DNA from: a bacterium
GTDB taxonomy: Bacteria > Bipolaricaulota > Bipolaricaulia > UBA7950 > UBA9294
NCBI GenBank assembly: GCA_030671645.1
Contig: DAOVHV010000001.1
Span: 1 to 31,374, forward strand
Reading direction: 5' to 3'
Length of the DNA: 31,374 bases
A model generated the notes under the pieces. That model had not been told where the DNA came from. It saw nothing but the letters and a program-made list of their open reading frames with translations, and made no database searches. The position numbers were made by a program, and so were the translations under genes. Shown in pieces: positions 23,122 through 30,272 of this stretch (positions are counted from its first letter, which is position 1; each line of letters begins with the position of its first letter).

Positions 23122-24366
23122 ATGCCTTCCATTGAACGGATCATCATCGCCACCCTGCTAGCCATCACAACGGCCGTTCTCGGCGTTCGTGCCGAACAGC
23201 TGGCGTTCCCGCCGGACGTGGGGACCAATCACCTTGGTGTCCTATGGCCCGGATCCGATCCTGAGTACACGGGCGCCTGGGTTCGACCGCATCCCGGTCC
23301 GTTCGTCTGGGGTCTCATTGAGAGGACACCCGGAACCTACGATTGGAGGGAGTCCGACCTCGTCGTCGAGAAGCTACAGGGGGAACGCTTGGCCGTGCTC
23401 GCCACGGTCTGGCCGTTTGCCTCGTGGGATCAAAGGGCGTGCCATCTGAGCGAGCCGCCCACACGAGGTGCATTCAAGGAGTTCGACGATCTTCTGTATA
23501 TGCCGTGCGACATGCCGGGCTATCTGGCATGGCTCGCTGCACTGGTCGAACGGTATGACGGAGACGGTGTGGATGATATGCCCGGGCTCGCTTATCCGAT
23601 CCGGCACTGGGAGGTCCTGAACGAGCCTGAGATGCAAGGGCCCCAACTCACGTTCTTCCAGGAGCCGCCGGATGTCTATTGCGAGCTTCTTCGTGCTTCT
23701 TATCACGTGATCACGACAGCCGATCCGCTGGCCGTAGTTCTTCCAGCCGGGCAGTCCGGGATGCATCGCGAAGCTACCGCCTACTGGCGGCCCATCCTCC
23801 AAGATGAGACTGTGCCGTTCGATGTGGGGAACATCCATTCCATTCGTGCGACCGACATGCAGCAAGAGTCGGCCTTTTGGGCACCAGAGTATCTGGCATT
23901 TCTCGCTGACACCGGCAGGTCCGACGTGGGGTACTGGATCACGGAAGCACAAGTGGGTGCCGTCGGTCCCAAGGGGCAGATGACCGACGCGCAAAGCGCC
24001 GAGGCCTTGTTCATCGGCACTGTAGTGGCACTTGCCGAGGGTGCCGAGGTTATCTTGCACGTGTTGGCCAACGATCCGAAAGGCGAGAAAGGACACGCCA
24101 CCGTCGACACTGCCAATCTGTTGGGACGAATGATCGGGAGCTTCGCTTCCGTGGAACACGTGAGCCCCTATGCGATCCGTTTCGACATGCCCGGTGGGGA
24201 ACAGATCTACGCCCTATGGAAGGGTGGCGTTCTTCCGGCGGAAGTCGCAGGAACGGTCATGGTCACCACGTACCTTGGCACAACGAGCTCGATGGATGCA
24301 CGCGAGGTCTCCGCCGCCGTCTCGATGCTGGCCGAACCATTGCCTACAGAGAAACAACTGCCCTAG
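23122..24366 (+). CDS. Secreted clan GH-A-like glycoside hydrolase
   Basis: The 414-residue precursor starts at ATG 23122 (MPSIERIIIATLLAITTAVLGVRA, a signal peptide cut near residue 24). The frame is open upstream, but that part is repeat DNA. The mature protein has the TIM-barrel glycosidase layout: GVLWPGSDPEYTGAWVRPHPGPFVWG, RTPGTYDWRESD, HWEVLNEPEM with the presumed acid/base Glu168, and GYWITEAQVG with the presumed nucleophile Glu275. The NEP-to-TEA spacing suits clan GH-A (families such as GH5 or GH39). The substrate is unknown. No carbohydrate-binding module, transporter or regulator is adjacent, so it looks like a lone exported enzyme. Confidence 0.75.
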   Translation: MPSIERIIIATLLAITTAVLGVRAEQLAFPPDVGTNHLGVLWPGSDPEYTGAWVRPHPGPFVWGLIERTPGTYDWRESDLVVEKLQGERLAVLATVWPFASWDQRACHLSEPPTRGAFKEFDDLLYMPCDMPGYLAWLAALVERYDGDGVDDMPGLAYPIRHWEVLNEPEMQGPQLTFFQEPPDVYCELLRASYHVITTADPLAVVLPAGQSGMHREATAYWRPILQDETVPFDVGNIHSIRATDMQQESAFWAPEYLAFLADTGRSDVGYWITEAQVGAVGPKGQMTDAQSAEALFIGTVVALAEGAEVILHVLANDPKGEKGHATVDTANLLGRMIGSFASVEHVSPYAIRFDMPGGEQIYALWKGGVLPAEVAGTVMVTTYLGTTSSMDAREVSAAVSMLAEPLPTEKQLP

Positions 24367-24452
24367 CCAATCGGCAAGCGGCAGCATGTCGCGCCCACTT
24401 ACCGGCAGGCCAGGGATCGATCCGGTCGGGCACTTGCCCAAGGGAGCACGAA

Positions 24453-24475
24453 GTCTCCTCGGTCTCCGAGGAGAC
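24453..24475. terminator. Perfect hairpin between convergent genes
   Basis: Arms GTCTCCTCGG (24453-24462) and CCGAGGAGAC (24466-24475) form an uninterrupted 10-bp stem with a 3-nt loop. It lies between the glycosidase (rightward) and the spermidine-synthase-like gene (leftward), where a bidirectional terminator is expected. No strong T-run follows on either side. Confidence 0.5.
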
Positions 24476-24560
24476 TATCACGACCTGGAGGTTCGGCAGG
24501 CACGTGTCCTGATCCTGCTCAGAATCATGCGTAGTGCTCCCTGTAATCGAGACGCTCAAT

Positions 24561-24575
24561 TGGCTGAATCAGCCA
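24561..24575. repeat. Short palindrome at the 3' end of the spermidine-synthase-like gene
   Basis: TGGCTGA (24561-24567) and TCAGCCA (24569-24575) are perfect arms around one base, directly abutting the gene's TAA on the minus strand. It could add to 3'-end formation together with the larger hairpin. Confidence 0.3.
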
Positions 24576-25301
24576 TTACCTGCTCTTGCGAGCCAGGTAG
24601 ATCGTGTTGGACGACTCACCGCCCGAGTATCGGTTCGGGAAGGTCACAATATGGGACTGGGAAGACCGAAACACGGCATCGAGCAAACGAGTGAATTCCG
24701 CATCCGGGGGATCGTTGGACCACAGTCCGAAGATGCCGCTGGGATGGAGCTTGTCAGCCAGGCTCCGAAGCCCCGGCACCGTATAGAAGGCGCTGTTTCC
24801 CGGGGCAAGCCAATGGCTGGGTGAATGATCGATATCCAGCAACACAGCATGAACCAGTCGGGTCTGGGCCGCATGATCGAATCCGCCCACGGATGACGAT
24901 GCCAATTCAAAGAAGTCGGCATGGACAAAGGTACAGCGGGGGTCTGAGGTCAATTCCTTCCCAAGCGGCACGAGGCCCCGACGATGCCAGTCGATGACAG
25001 GACCCATCACCTCAATCACCATGAGCGACCTGACTGACGTATGTTCCAGGGCAGCAACCGCCGTATAGCCCAGGCCCAGCCCGCCGACCACGATGTCCAA
25101 ACCGGTACCTTCAAGCGCGGCCAGGCCGAGTCTCGCAAGCTGAATCTCGGCGGTGGTGAACAGGCTGGACATGAGGAATTCGTCGCCAAGCTTCACCTCA
25201 TAGATAATCTCCCCTTCGCGCCGGAGGTCCGCCCGACGCCTCAGACTGATTGTCCCCAGAGATGTCTCCTGGTAATCCAGTTCTTCGAAATCCAACGCCA
25301 T
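24576..25301 (-). CDS. Spermidine synthase-like methyltransferase-fold protein
   Basis: The 241-residue protein matches the SpeE-like Rossmann family often annotated spermidine synthase. It has YEVKLGDEFLMSSLFTTAEIQLARLGLAAL, then LDIVVGGLGLGYTAVAALE (nucleotide-binding turn), SLMVIEVMGPVIDWHRRGLVPLG, CTFVHADFF, LLDIDHSPSHWL and GLRSLADKLHPSGIFGLWSND. The usual polyamine synthase GGGxG is GGLGLG here. The substrate could therefore be something other than putrescine and decarboxylated SAM. No speD or speA is adjacent. It is convergent with the glycosidase and precedes nothing it obviously cooperates with. Confidence 0.7.
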   Translation of the reverse strand: MALDFEELDYQETSLGTISLRRRADLRREGEIIYEVKLGDEFLMSSLFTTAEIQLARLGLAALEGTGLDIVVGGLGLGYTAVAALEHTSVRSLMVIEVMGPVIDWHRRGLVPLGKELTSDPRCTFVHADFFELASSSVGGFDHAAQTRLVHAVLLDIDHSPSHWLAPGNSAFYTVPGLRSLADKLHPSGIFGLWSNDPPDAEFTRLLDAVFRSSQSHIVTFPNRYSGGESSNTIYLARKSR

Positions 25302-25402
25302 CTGCCAACCCCGTTTCGGACACGGCCAATCGTGCCGGTGCCCATACTAACCGCCCGCCACGAGCTTCAGCCAAACCGGATTCACCGAGCCAGCTCCGTG
25401 CG

Positions 25403-25430
25403 CGGGGTCTGATCTTGTCTCTTGACCTTT
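25403..25430 (-). repeat. 28-bp interspersed repeat, copy 2 (inverted)
   Basis: The reverse complement of this stretch matches 21835-21862 at 24 of 28 positions. It lies just before the 3' end of the small membrane protein gene, in the 131-bp spacer next to the spermidine-synthase-like gene. The two copies face opposite ways and enclose about 3.5 kb. Confidence 0.6.
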
Positions 25431-25432
25431 GT

Positions 25433-25876
25433 TCAGTTTCGGCGAGCTCGCCGGTAGTACCAGACGACGGCCACGCCGACAATTCCCAACAGTGACAACA
25501 CGGCCGCGAAGATAACCCAGGTCCATTCCGGCGGTGTGATGCCCCGATATGCTGGCCTCCGATCGAAATCGATCCAAGGCCCAGTGCGGCCGAGGACGTA
25601 GATCAGAACCCGAAAGGCGTGAAGAATGGTCGCAGCAGCAGCGATCCGCAGGGGGAGCCAAGCACGAGCCTCGCTCCCAGCGATCCACCACCAAGCAGAC
25701 CCCACGACGGTTCCCACGTTGAGCAGGAACTCAAGGACAAGCAGCGCGGAAGCCCACGACATCAAAGTCGTCATGGAGCCGTCGGTCAACATGATAACGG
25801 TCCTGAAAAGCAACACGCAGATACCCAACCCCACAAGGGTTGCGTAGGTACGTTGTCGATTCCAAGTCATGCTCAC
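25433..25876 (-). CDS. Small integral membrane protein of unknown function
   Basis: No family is recognised. The 147 residues contain about four hydrophobic helices (roughly 10-30, 40-63, 75-93 and 118-140). An Arg/Asp-rich loop (GPWIDFDRRPAYRG) sits between helices 3 and 4, and a basic tail YYRRARRN suggests a cytoplasmic C-terminus. The start is GTG (25874-25876) with GGAGG 6 nt upstream; an ATG two codons later is the alternative. The ribosome site and hydrophobic pattern support a real gene. It is flanked by unrelated genes, so context gives no role. Confidence 0.6.
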   Translation of the reverse strand: MSMTWNRQRTYATLVGLGICVLLFRTVIMLTDGSMTTLMSWASALLVLEFLLNVGTVVGSAWWWIAGSEARAWLPLRIAAAATILHAFRVLIYVLGRTGPWIDFDRRPAYRGITPPEWTWVIFAAVLSLLGIVGVAVVWYYRRARRN

Positions 25877-25962
25877 TGCCTTCCTCCAAGAATCATACGC
25901 TGCTGAAGTCGGATTCCATTCCCGTCAATCTCGCCATCCCACAACAAAGCAACAGGACAAGA

Positions 25963-25979
25963 CTCCTCCAAACGAGGAG
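25963..25979 (-). terminator. Weak hairpin downstream of leuD
   Basis: CTCCTC and GAGGAG arms (25963-25968, 25974-25979) enclose a 5-nt loop about 30 nt after the leuD stop. On the minus strand a T-containing stretch (TCTTGTCCTGTTG) follows. This is a plausible but weak intrinsic terminator for the lyase cluster. Confidence 0.35.
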
Positions 25980-26007
25980 CCTGTCAGAACCTTCCACAAA
26001 GCTCCAG

Positions 26008-26502
26008 TTAAGCGCTTGCTGCCAGCAGCTTCTTCACGTGCGGGATGAGGCCGCCGTCTTCGAGGATGGCCAATACTTCCGGCGGAAGCGGTGGGAAGCC
26101 ATACGTCTTCCCGTCGTGTTCAACCACACCGTCAGCAAAGTCGATGCCGACTTGGTCGCCGGTTTGAATGGCATCCGTCCCTTCGGCCAACTCGATCACG
26201 GGCAAGCCGCTGTTAATGGCGTTACGGAAGAAGATGCGCGAGAACGACGGCGCGATGATGGCGGCCACGCCGGCAGCCTTCAAGCAGGTCGCTGCTTGTT
26301 CACGCGATGATCCGCAGCCGAAATTCTTGCCAGCTACGATGATGTCGCCGGGTTGAACGGCTTTGGCGAAATCAGGATCGAGATCTTCCAGCGCATGCTC
26401 GGCCATCTCAGCCGGTTCCATCGGTTGGTACGTGTACTTCCCGGGGAAGATGACATCGGTGTTGACGTCGTCGCCGTATTTCCAAACGCGTCCTTTATTC
26501 AT
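26008..26502 (-). CDS. LeuD/HacB-type hydro-lyase small subunit
   Basis: Small subunits of 3-isopropylmalate dehydratase-type enzymes form the swivel domain that closes over the aconitase-like active site. The 164 residues start at ATG 26502 (GGAGG 5 nt upstream); an upstream in-frame extension is repeat DNA. Motifs are GDDVNTDVIFPGKYTY, AGKNFGCGSSREQAA, FSRIFFRNAINSGLPVI and a DGKTYGFPPLPPEVLAIL end. The loop that sets substrate choice in characterised relatives (YLVY in LeuD, YLRT or similar in HacB) reads KYTYQ here. Together with the citrate-lyase neighbours this argues against simple leucine synthesis. Its large subunit is 428 bp upstream. Substrate unresolved. Confidence 0.85.
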   Translation of the reverse strand: MNKGRVWKYGDDVNTDVIFPGKYTYQPMEPAEMAEHALEDLDPDFAKAVQPGDIIVAGKNFGCGSSREQAATCLKAAGVAAIIAPSFSRIFFRNAINSGLPVIELAEGTDAIQTGDQVGIDFADGVVEHDGKTYGFPPLPPEVLAILEDGGLIPHVKKLLAASA

Positions 26503-26930
26503 CGCTTCCTCCACATTACTTCCTGTGTCTCGCAAAGCCGCAAAGGTCGCCAAGGGGAACCAGACCCAACAGCAATGTCCTCGTTGCAGAACAGACTCGT
26601 GTGCGGCACTAGGCTCTCCACTTCCGTCATTTCTACTCTATCCTTGTCTTTCCTTTGCGCTCTTTGCGGCTTTGCGAGATACAGTCTGTCTTTTCTCGCC
26701 CGTTCGCTACGCTCACTCAAGCCGCCAAGAGGCCTTCTGTTCTTGCCCTTCCCTCAATAACGCTCTTCTTTGCGACCTTCGCGTCTTTGCGAGAGATCGC
26801 ATTTCAGGACCACTGCTACATCTGAGTGTTTCAGTCTTTGCTTCCTCTGCGCCTCTGCGTCTCTGCGGGAGATTGGCAACGCCCTGCGTTGCTTGGAGAA
26901 AGGCGACAACTGCCTTTCTCTTGTGCCCGA
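26503..26930. other. Repeat-filled spacer between leuC and leuD
   Basis: This 428-bp gap splits two subunit genes that are normally adjacent. It holds no gene. It carries four copies of a TTTGCG-rich degenerate repeat, one inverted relative to the other three. Open frames here translate the repeat (SRKAAKVAKG, AKPQRAQRKD) and are not proteins. Confidence 0.7.
26528..26873. repeat. Four degenerate TTTGCG-type repeats
   Basis: Copies are at 26528-26555 (minus orientation), 26652-26680, 26768-26797 and 26844-26873 (plus). Each is about 28-30 bp, built of three near-copies of (C)TTTGCG(N)C and ending GCGAGA or GCGGGA. This type of intergenic repeat occurs in many environmental bacterial genomes; it may form RNA or DNA structures when copies face each other. 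Confidence 0.7.
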
Positions 26931-28187
26931 CTAGAAGAATTCACGAGGATCGGTGATTACGCCGGTGACGGCCGAGGCGGCTACGGTCGCCGGCGATCCA
27001 AGATAGATCTCGGCGTCACGCGATCCCATCCTGCCCTTGAAGTTGCGATTGGCTGTCGAGATGGTGGCTTCGCCCGGCGCCATTACGCCTTGATGCGCGC
27101 CCAGGCATGGACCACAGCCAGGATTCAACAACAAGCCGCCTGCCTTGACCAGCGTATCGATGACACCTTCCTTCAACGCCTCAAGCAGGATCTCTTGCGA
27201 CGCGGGCAAGACAAGCAATCGCACGCCGTTGGCGACTTTGCGGCCTTCCAAAATCTTGGCCGCCACCCGCAGGTCTTCCATGCGGCCGTTAGTACAAGTT
27301 CCCAGCAACGCTTGCTGAATCGGCTTGCCGGCCACATCCTCCACCGGAGACACGTTATCTACAGTATGCGGCCGGGCCACTTGCGGACCTAGGGCCGAAG
27401 CATCGAATTCCATCACCTGTTCGTATTCTGCGTCATCATCCGGGAACACAGTCGTATATTCGCCCTCGGCACGGTCGGCAAGGAATGCGGTGGTCTTGTC
27501 ATCAGGCGCGCAGTAGCCGTTCTTGGCACCCATTTCGATGGCCATGTTGCACAACACCATGCGCGAGGCAATCGACATCACCTCAACCGCCTCCCCGCTG
27601 TACTCGACCGACTTGTACAAAGCGCCGTCGGCACCGATGGTACCAATGATGTGCAGGATCAAGTCTTTGGCCGACACCGGATCGGTAAGATGGCCATGCA
27701 CGACGATTTGGAAGCTCTCCGGCGTTTTGAGCCAGATGCGCGAGGTGGCGTACAGAACGGCCATTTCCGAGCGGCCGATGCCCGCCGAGAACGCGCCGAA
27801 CGCACCGTAGGTTGTCGTGTGCGAATCCGATCCCAAGATCAATCGTCCAGGGAGCGCGAAGCCCTTTTCCGGCAGCACTTGATGGCAGATCCCCATGCCC
27901 ACGTCGTAGAAGCGGCGGATGCCGTTTATCTTCACGAATTCACGGATTTCCTTGTGGTTCAGAGCATACTTTTCCTGCGACGCCGGTACGGTGTGATCCA
28001 GCACGATGACGAACTTGTCGGGATCCTTCACTCGAGACACGCCGATCTTGGCGAACGTCTTGGCAATGGCGGCCGTGTTGTCGTGTGACAGGCAGATGTC
28101 GGGCTCGATTTCCACGATCTGGCCGACGTCGATGGAATCAAGTCCGGCTTTGGCCGCCAGGATCTTTTGAGCAAACGTCATCCCCAT
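26931..28187 (-). CDS. LeuC/HacA/DmdA-type hydro-lyase large subunit
   Basis: This 418-residue aconitase-superfamily protein belongs to the shorter LeuC/HacA/DmdA group. It has VEIEPDICLSHDNTA, VIVLDHTVPAS, GRLILGSDSHTTTYGAFGAFSAGIG, and the three [4Fe-4S] cysteines in GTCTNGR (Cys298) and NPGCGPCLGAHQGV (Cys358, Cys361). Such enzymes move or add a hydroxyl by dehydration and rehydration (isopropylmalate, homoaconitate, dimethylmalate, mesaconate or citramalate). The start ATG (28185-28187) is 4 nt after the HD gene stop with GAGG upstream; ATG two codons later is possible. Placement after citDE-citF and the HD gene points to a substrate shared with citrate or citramalate lyase. Confidence 0.88.
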   Translation of the reverse strand: MGMTFAQKILAAKAGLDSIDVGQIVEIEPDICLSHDNTAAIAKTFAKIGVSRVKDPDKFVIVLDHTVPASQEKYALNHKEIREFVKINGIRRFYDVGMGICHQVLPEKGFALPGRLILGSDSHTTTYGAFGAFSAGIGRSEMAVLYATSRIWLKTPESFQIVVHGHLTDPVSAKDLILHIIGTIGADGALYKSVEYSGEAVEVMSIASRMVLCNMAIEMGAKNGYCAPDDKTTAFLADRAEGEYTTVFPDDDAEYEQVMEFDASALGPQVARPHTVDNVSPVEDVAGKPIQQALLGTCTNGRMEDLRVAAKILEGRKVANGVRLLVLPASQEILLEALKEGVIDTLVKAGGLLLNPGCGPCLGAHQGVMAPGEATISTANRNFKGRMGSRDAEIYLGSPATVAASAVTGVITDPREFF

Positions 28188-28191
28188 CAGA

Positions 28192-28725
28192 TCACCCCTC
28201 GATCGGGTCGAAGTTCATGAAATCGGCGAAGTGCAGGATGATGGACTCGGGAATGCGCTTGAAGGGATCGCCTTCCTTGGAATGCGTGCCGATGATGTGC
28301 TGCACGGCCGCAGGAAGCCCGTGCGCATCGGCTAACGCCACGCCGGAGAAGGCATGTCGCACCAGCACCCCGTCCGCGCTCTTGCGGAAGACGCCGTCGA
28401 CTTCTTCCATCTCCACCAGCTTGCCAACATCGTGCAGCAGAGCACCGGCCAGCAACATATCCTTGTCCAGGTTGAGGTCGACGCCACCGTAGATCTCATC
28501 AAACGTATCGGAGACAGCGGCGCAGATCCGGGTCACACTACGGACGTGCTGCGCAAACGATGCCGACACCTTCTTGGCGAGCGTGAACGGCATCCGTTCG
28601 ATGTCCTCAGGCGTCCATCCTCCCCGTTCCAATCCCGTGATCCAGGTCGCGATGACCTTTTCACGCAAGTCGGCGTCCCCGATCCACTCGATTTCCGGCA
28701 AGATCCGTATCAGTTCCTCTCTCAT
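28192..28725 (-). CDS. HD-domain metal-dependent phosphohydrolase-like protein
   Basis: The 177-residue protein has a complete HD-fold metal set: His60 in SFAQHVRSV, His98-Asp99 in ALLHDVGKLVEM, His124 in LVRHAFSG, His148 in IIGTHSKEGD, and Asp168 in ILHFADFMNFD. The frame is open upstream into citF, but the ATG at 28723-28725 overlaps the citF TGA as ATGA, giving a coupled start and a natural N-terminus MREELIRILPEIEW. leuC begins 4 nt after its stop. The protein is therefore produced together with the lyase and hydro-lyase. Its substrate is unknown; a role in nucleotide or cofactor housekeeping for the lyase is possible but speculative. Confidence 0.8.
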   Translation of the reverse strand: MREELIRILPEIEWIGDADLREKVIATWITGLERGGWTPEDIERMPFTLAKKVSASFAQHVRSVTRICAAVSDTFDEIYGGVDLNLDKDMLLAGALLHDVGKLVEMEEVDGVFRKSADGVLVRHAFSGVALADAHGLPAAVQHIIGTHSKEGDPFKRIPESIILHFADFMNFDPIEG

Positions 28726-30266
28726 TCGAATCCCTCCACCTTCCGAACCACATCGATGATGGTTCCGTCGCGCCACTCGATAGCGGCGATGATTTCGTCC
28801 CCGAATACGGGTTTTCTTACCGGTTGAATCATCCCGTCGACTTCCGCCTTGATGTCGGCCAGCTCTTTCACCGGCAAGCCGGCAGCCAGGAAGCACTCCT
28901 TGAGATCCTCGCGCTTCGGATTCACGGCCAAGCCGCGCTCGGTCACGATGACGTCCACGACTTCGCCGGGCGTTGTCACAGTAGTGACTGAATCCACGAT
29001 CACGGGAATGCGCCCGCGTAGCGTGGGGATGGTGATCATGGTCATGGACGCGCCGGCAGCGACGTCCTGGTGCCCGCCGATGCCGTGCAGCAGCAGTCCG
29101 TCGGAATGAGTATTTACGTTGACGTTGAAGTCGAGATCGACCTCGGTGGCGCCAAGGAAGGCGGCGTCGAGCTTGTAGGTCGCGCAGCCGCGCGAGTCGT
29201 AGTCGGCATACATGCCGGGATCCATCATGAGATGGGCCGGATCTTCGTGGAGAGATTCGACGGCATCCAGGTCAAACGCTTGACCGTCAAGGATGGCGCG
29301 GATCAGCCCGCGACGCAGCAGACCGACCAGCATCTTTGTCCCTCCGCCTATGGCGAACGAGCCTACGATGCCGGCTTTCTCCATCTCCTCACCGAGGTAT
29401 TTGGTGGCCGCCAGCGAGATGCCGCCGGCTCCGCCTTGGAAGCTGAATCCGTCGACAAAATAGCCGGAGTTCACGACGGCGTCTGTGGTCAGCCGTGCAA
29501 TCAACAGCCGAGTCGGCGACTTGGTCAGTCGCAGCGTTCCGGACGCGATGTTCTCCGGATCGCCGATCTCATCCACCACAACCACGTGATCGACCCAGCC
29601 TTGTTGAATCTCCATCGGGTGCACTGGGTAAGGGGCCAGATCGTTGGTAATGACCACCGTCTTTTTGGCGTACTGCGCATCGACCGCGAGGAAACAAATC
29701 GGACCACACGGCGTCGTTCCTCGGATGCCGGTGGCATTGCCGTAAGGATCGGCTTGCGGCGCGGCGATAAAAGCAACGTCGATTTCTACGTCCCCCGCTT
29801 CCACGGCGCGCCAACGTCCACCATGCGATCGCAACACCGCCGGCTCGGTCAGTTGTCCACCCTGACTCACAAACGCTCCCACGGGTCCGTTCATCGAACC
29901 TTCGATGCGCGACACAACACCGGCCTTGATGTGATCGATCACACCGGCGTGAACTGGGAACAGAGCCGTGGGAAACAGGCGCAGATCTCTCAAGCCCTTC
30001 TTCGCGCAGGCGTCGAGCACTTGATTGATAACGCGATCGCCGTCACGGAACGAATGGTGGAACGAGATCGTCATGCCGTCCGACAAGCCGGTAGCATCGA
30101 TGGCTGCTTCAATTGAGGAAAGCACCTTGTTCTCGTTCTGGGGTGCTCCTTTCTGATGCCGCGGCGCCTTGCGATGATCGCGCAAGATCGCAAAGGCTCC
30201 CTGAAAAGGGATGACTTCGCGGGAGCCGACATGTTCGGGGATCTCTCGACCGATAGTGTTCTTCAT
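28722..30266 (-). CDS. citF: Citrate lyase alpha subunit-like citrate/citramalate CoA(ACP)-transferase
   Basis: CitF swaps the acetyl group on the lyase acyl carrier for citrate, forming citryl-ACP, which CitE then cleaves. The 514-residue protein begins MKNTIGREIPEHVGSREVIPFQGAFA. It carries TISFHHSFRDGDRVINQVLD, GSMNGPVGAFVSQGGQLTEPAVLRSHGGR, APQADPYGNATG, FSFQGGAGGISLAA and DSRGCATYKLDAAFLGATEVDLDFNVNVNTHSDG, all typical of full-length CitF. The start lies 6 nt after the citE stop, with GGAGG inside the citE end. The homologous citramalate lyase alpha subunit cannot be excluded from sequence alone. The citC ligase and the citX/citG prosthetic-group genes are not in the window. Confidence 0.9.
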   Translation of the reverse strand: MKNTIGREIPEHVGSREVIPFQGAFAILRDHRKAPRHQKGAPQNENKVLSSIEAAIDATGLSDGMTISFHHSFRDGDRVINQVLDACAKKGLRDLRLFPTALFPVHAGVIDHIKAGVVSRIEGSMNGPVGAFVSQGGQLTEPAVLRSHGGRWRAVEAGDVEIDVAFIAAPQADPYGNATGIRGTTPCGPICFLAVDAQYAKKTVVITNDLAPYPVHPMEIQQGWVDHVVVVDEIGDPENIASGTLRLTKSPTRLLIARLTTDAVVNSGYFVDGFSFQGGAGGISLAATKYLGEEMEKAGIVGSFAIGGGTKMLVGLLRRGLIRAILDGQAFDLDAVESLHEDPAHLMMDPGMYADYDSRGCATYKLDAAFLGATEVDLDFNVNVNTHSDGLLLHGIGGHQDVAAGASMTMITIPTLRGRIPVIVDSVTTVTTPGEVVDVIVTERGLAVNPKREDLKECFLAAGLPVKELADIKAEVDGMIQPVRKPVFGDEIIAAIEWRDGTIIDVVRKVEGFE

Positions 30267-30272
30267 ACTTAC

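Noticed and set aside
26528..26873. CRISPR array in the leuC-leuD gap
   Set aside because: The repeats are degenerate, unevenly spaced and not all in the same orientation, and no cas genes are present.
29070..30116. 348-residue open frame on the plus strand
   Set aside because: It lies wholly antisense to citF, has no family motif or ribosome site, and is a by-product of the codon bias of the real gene.
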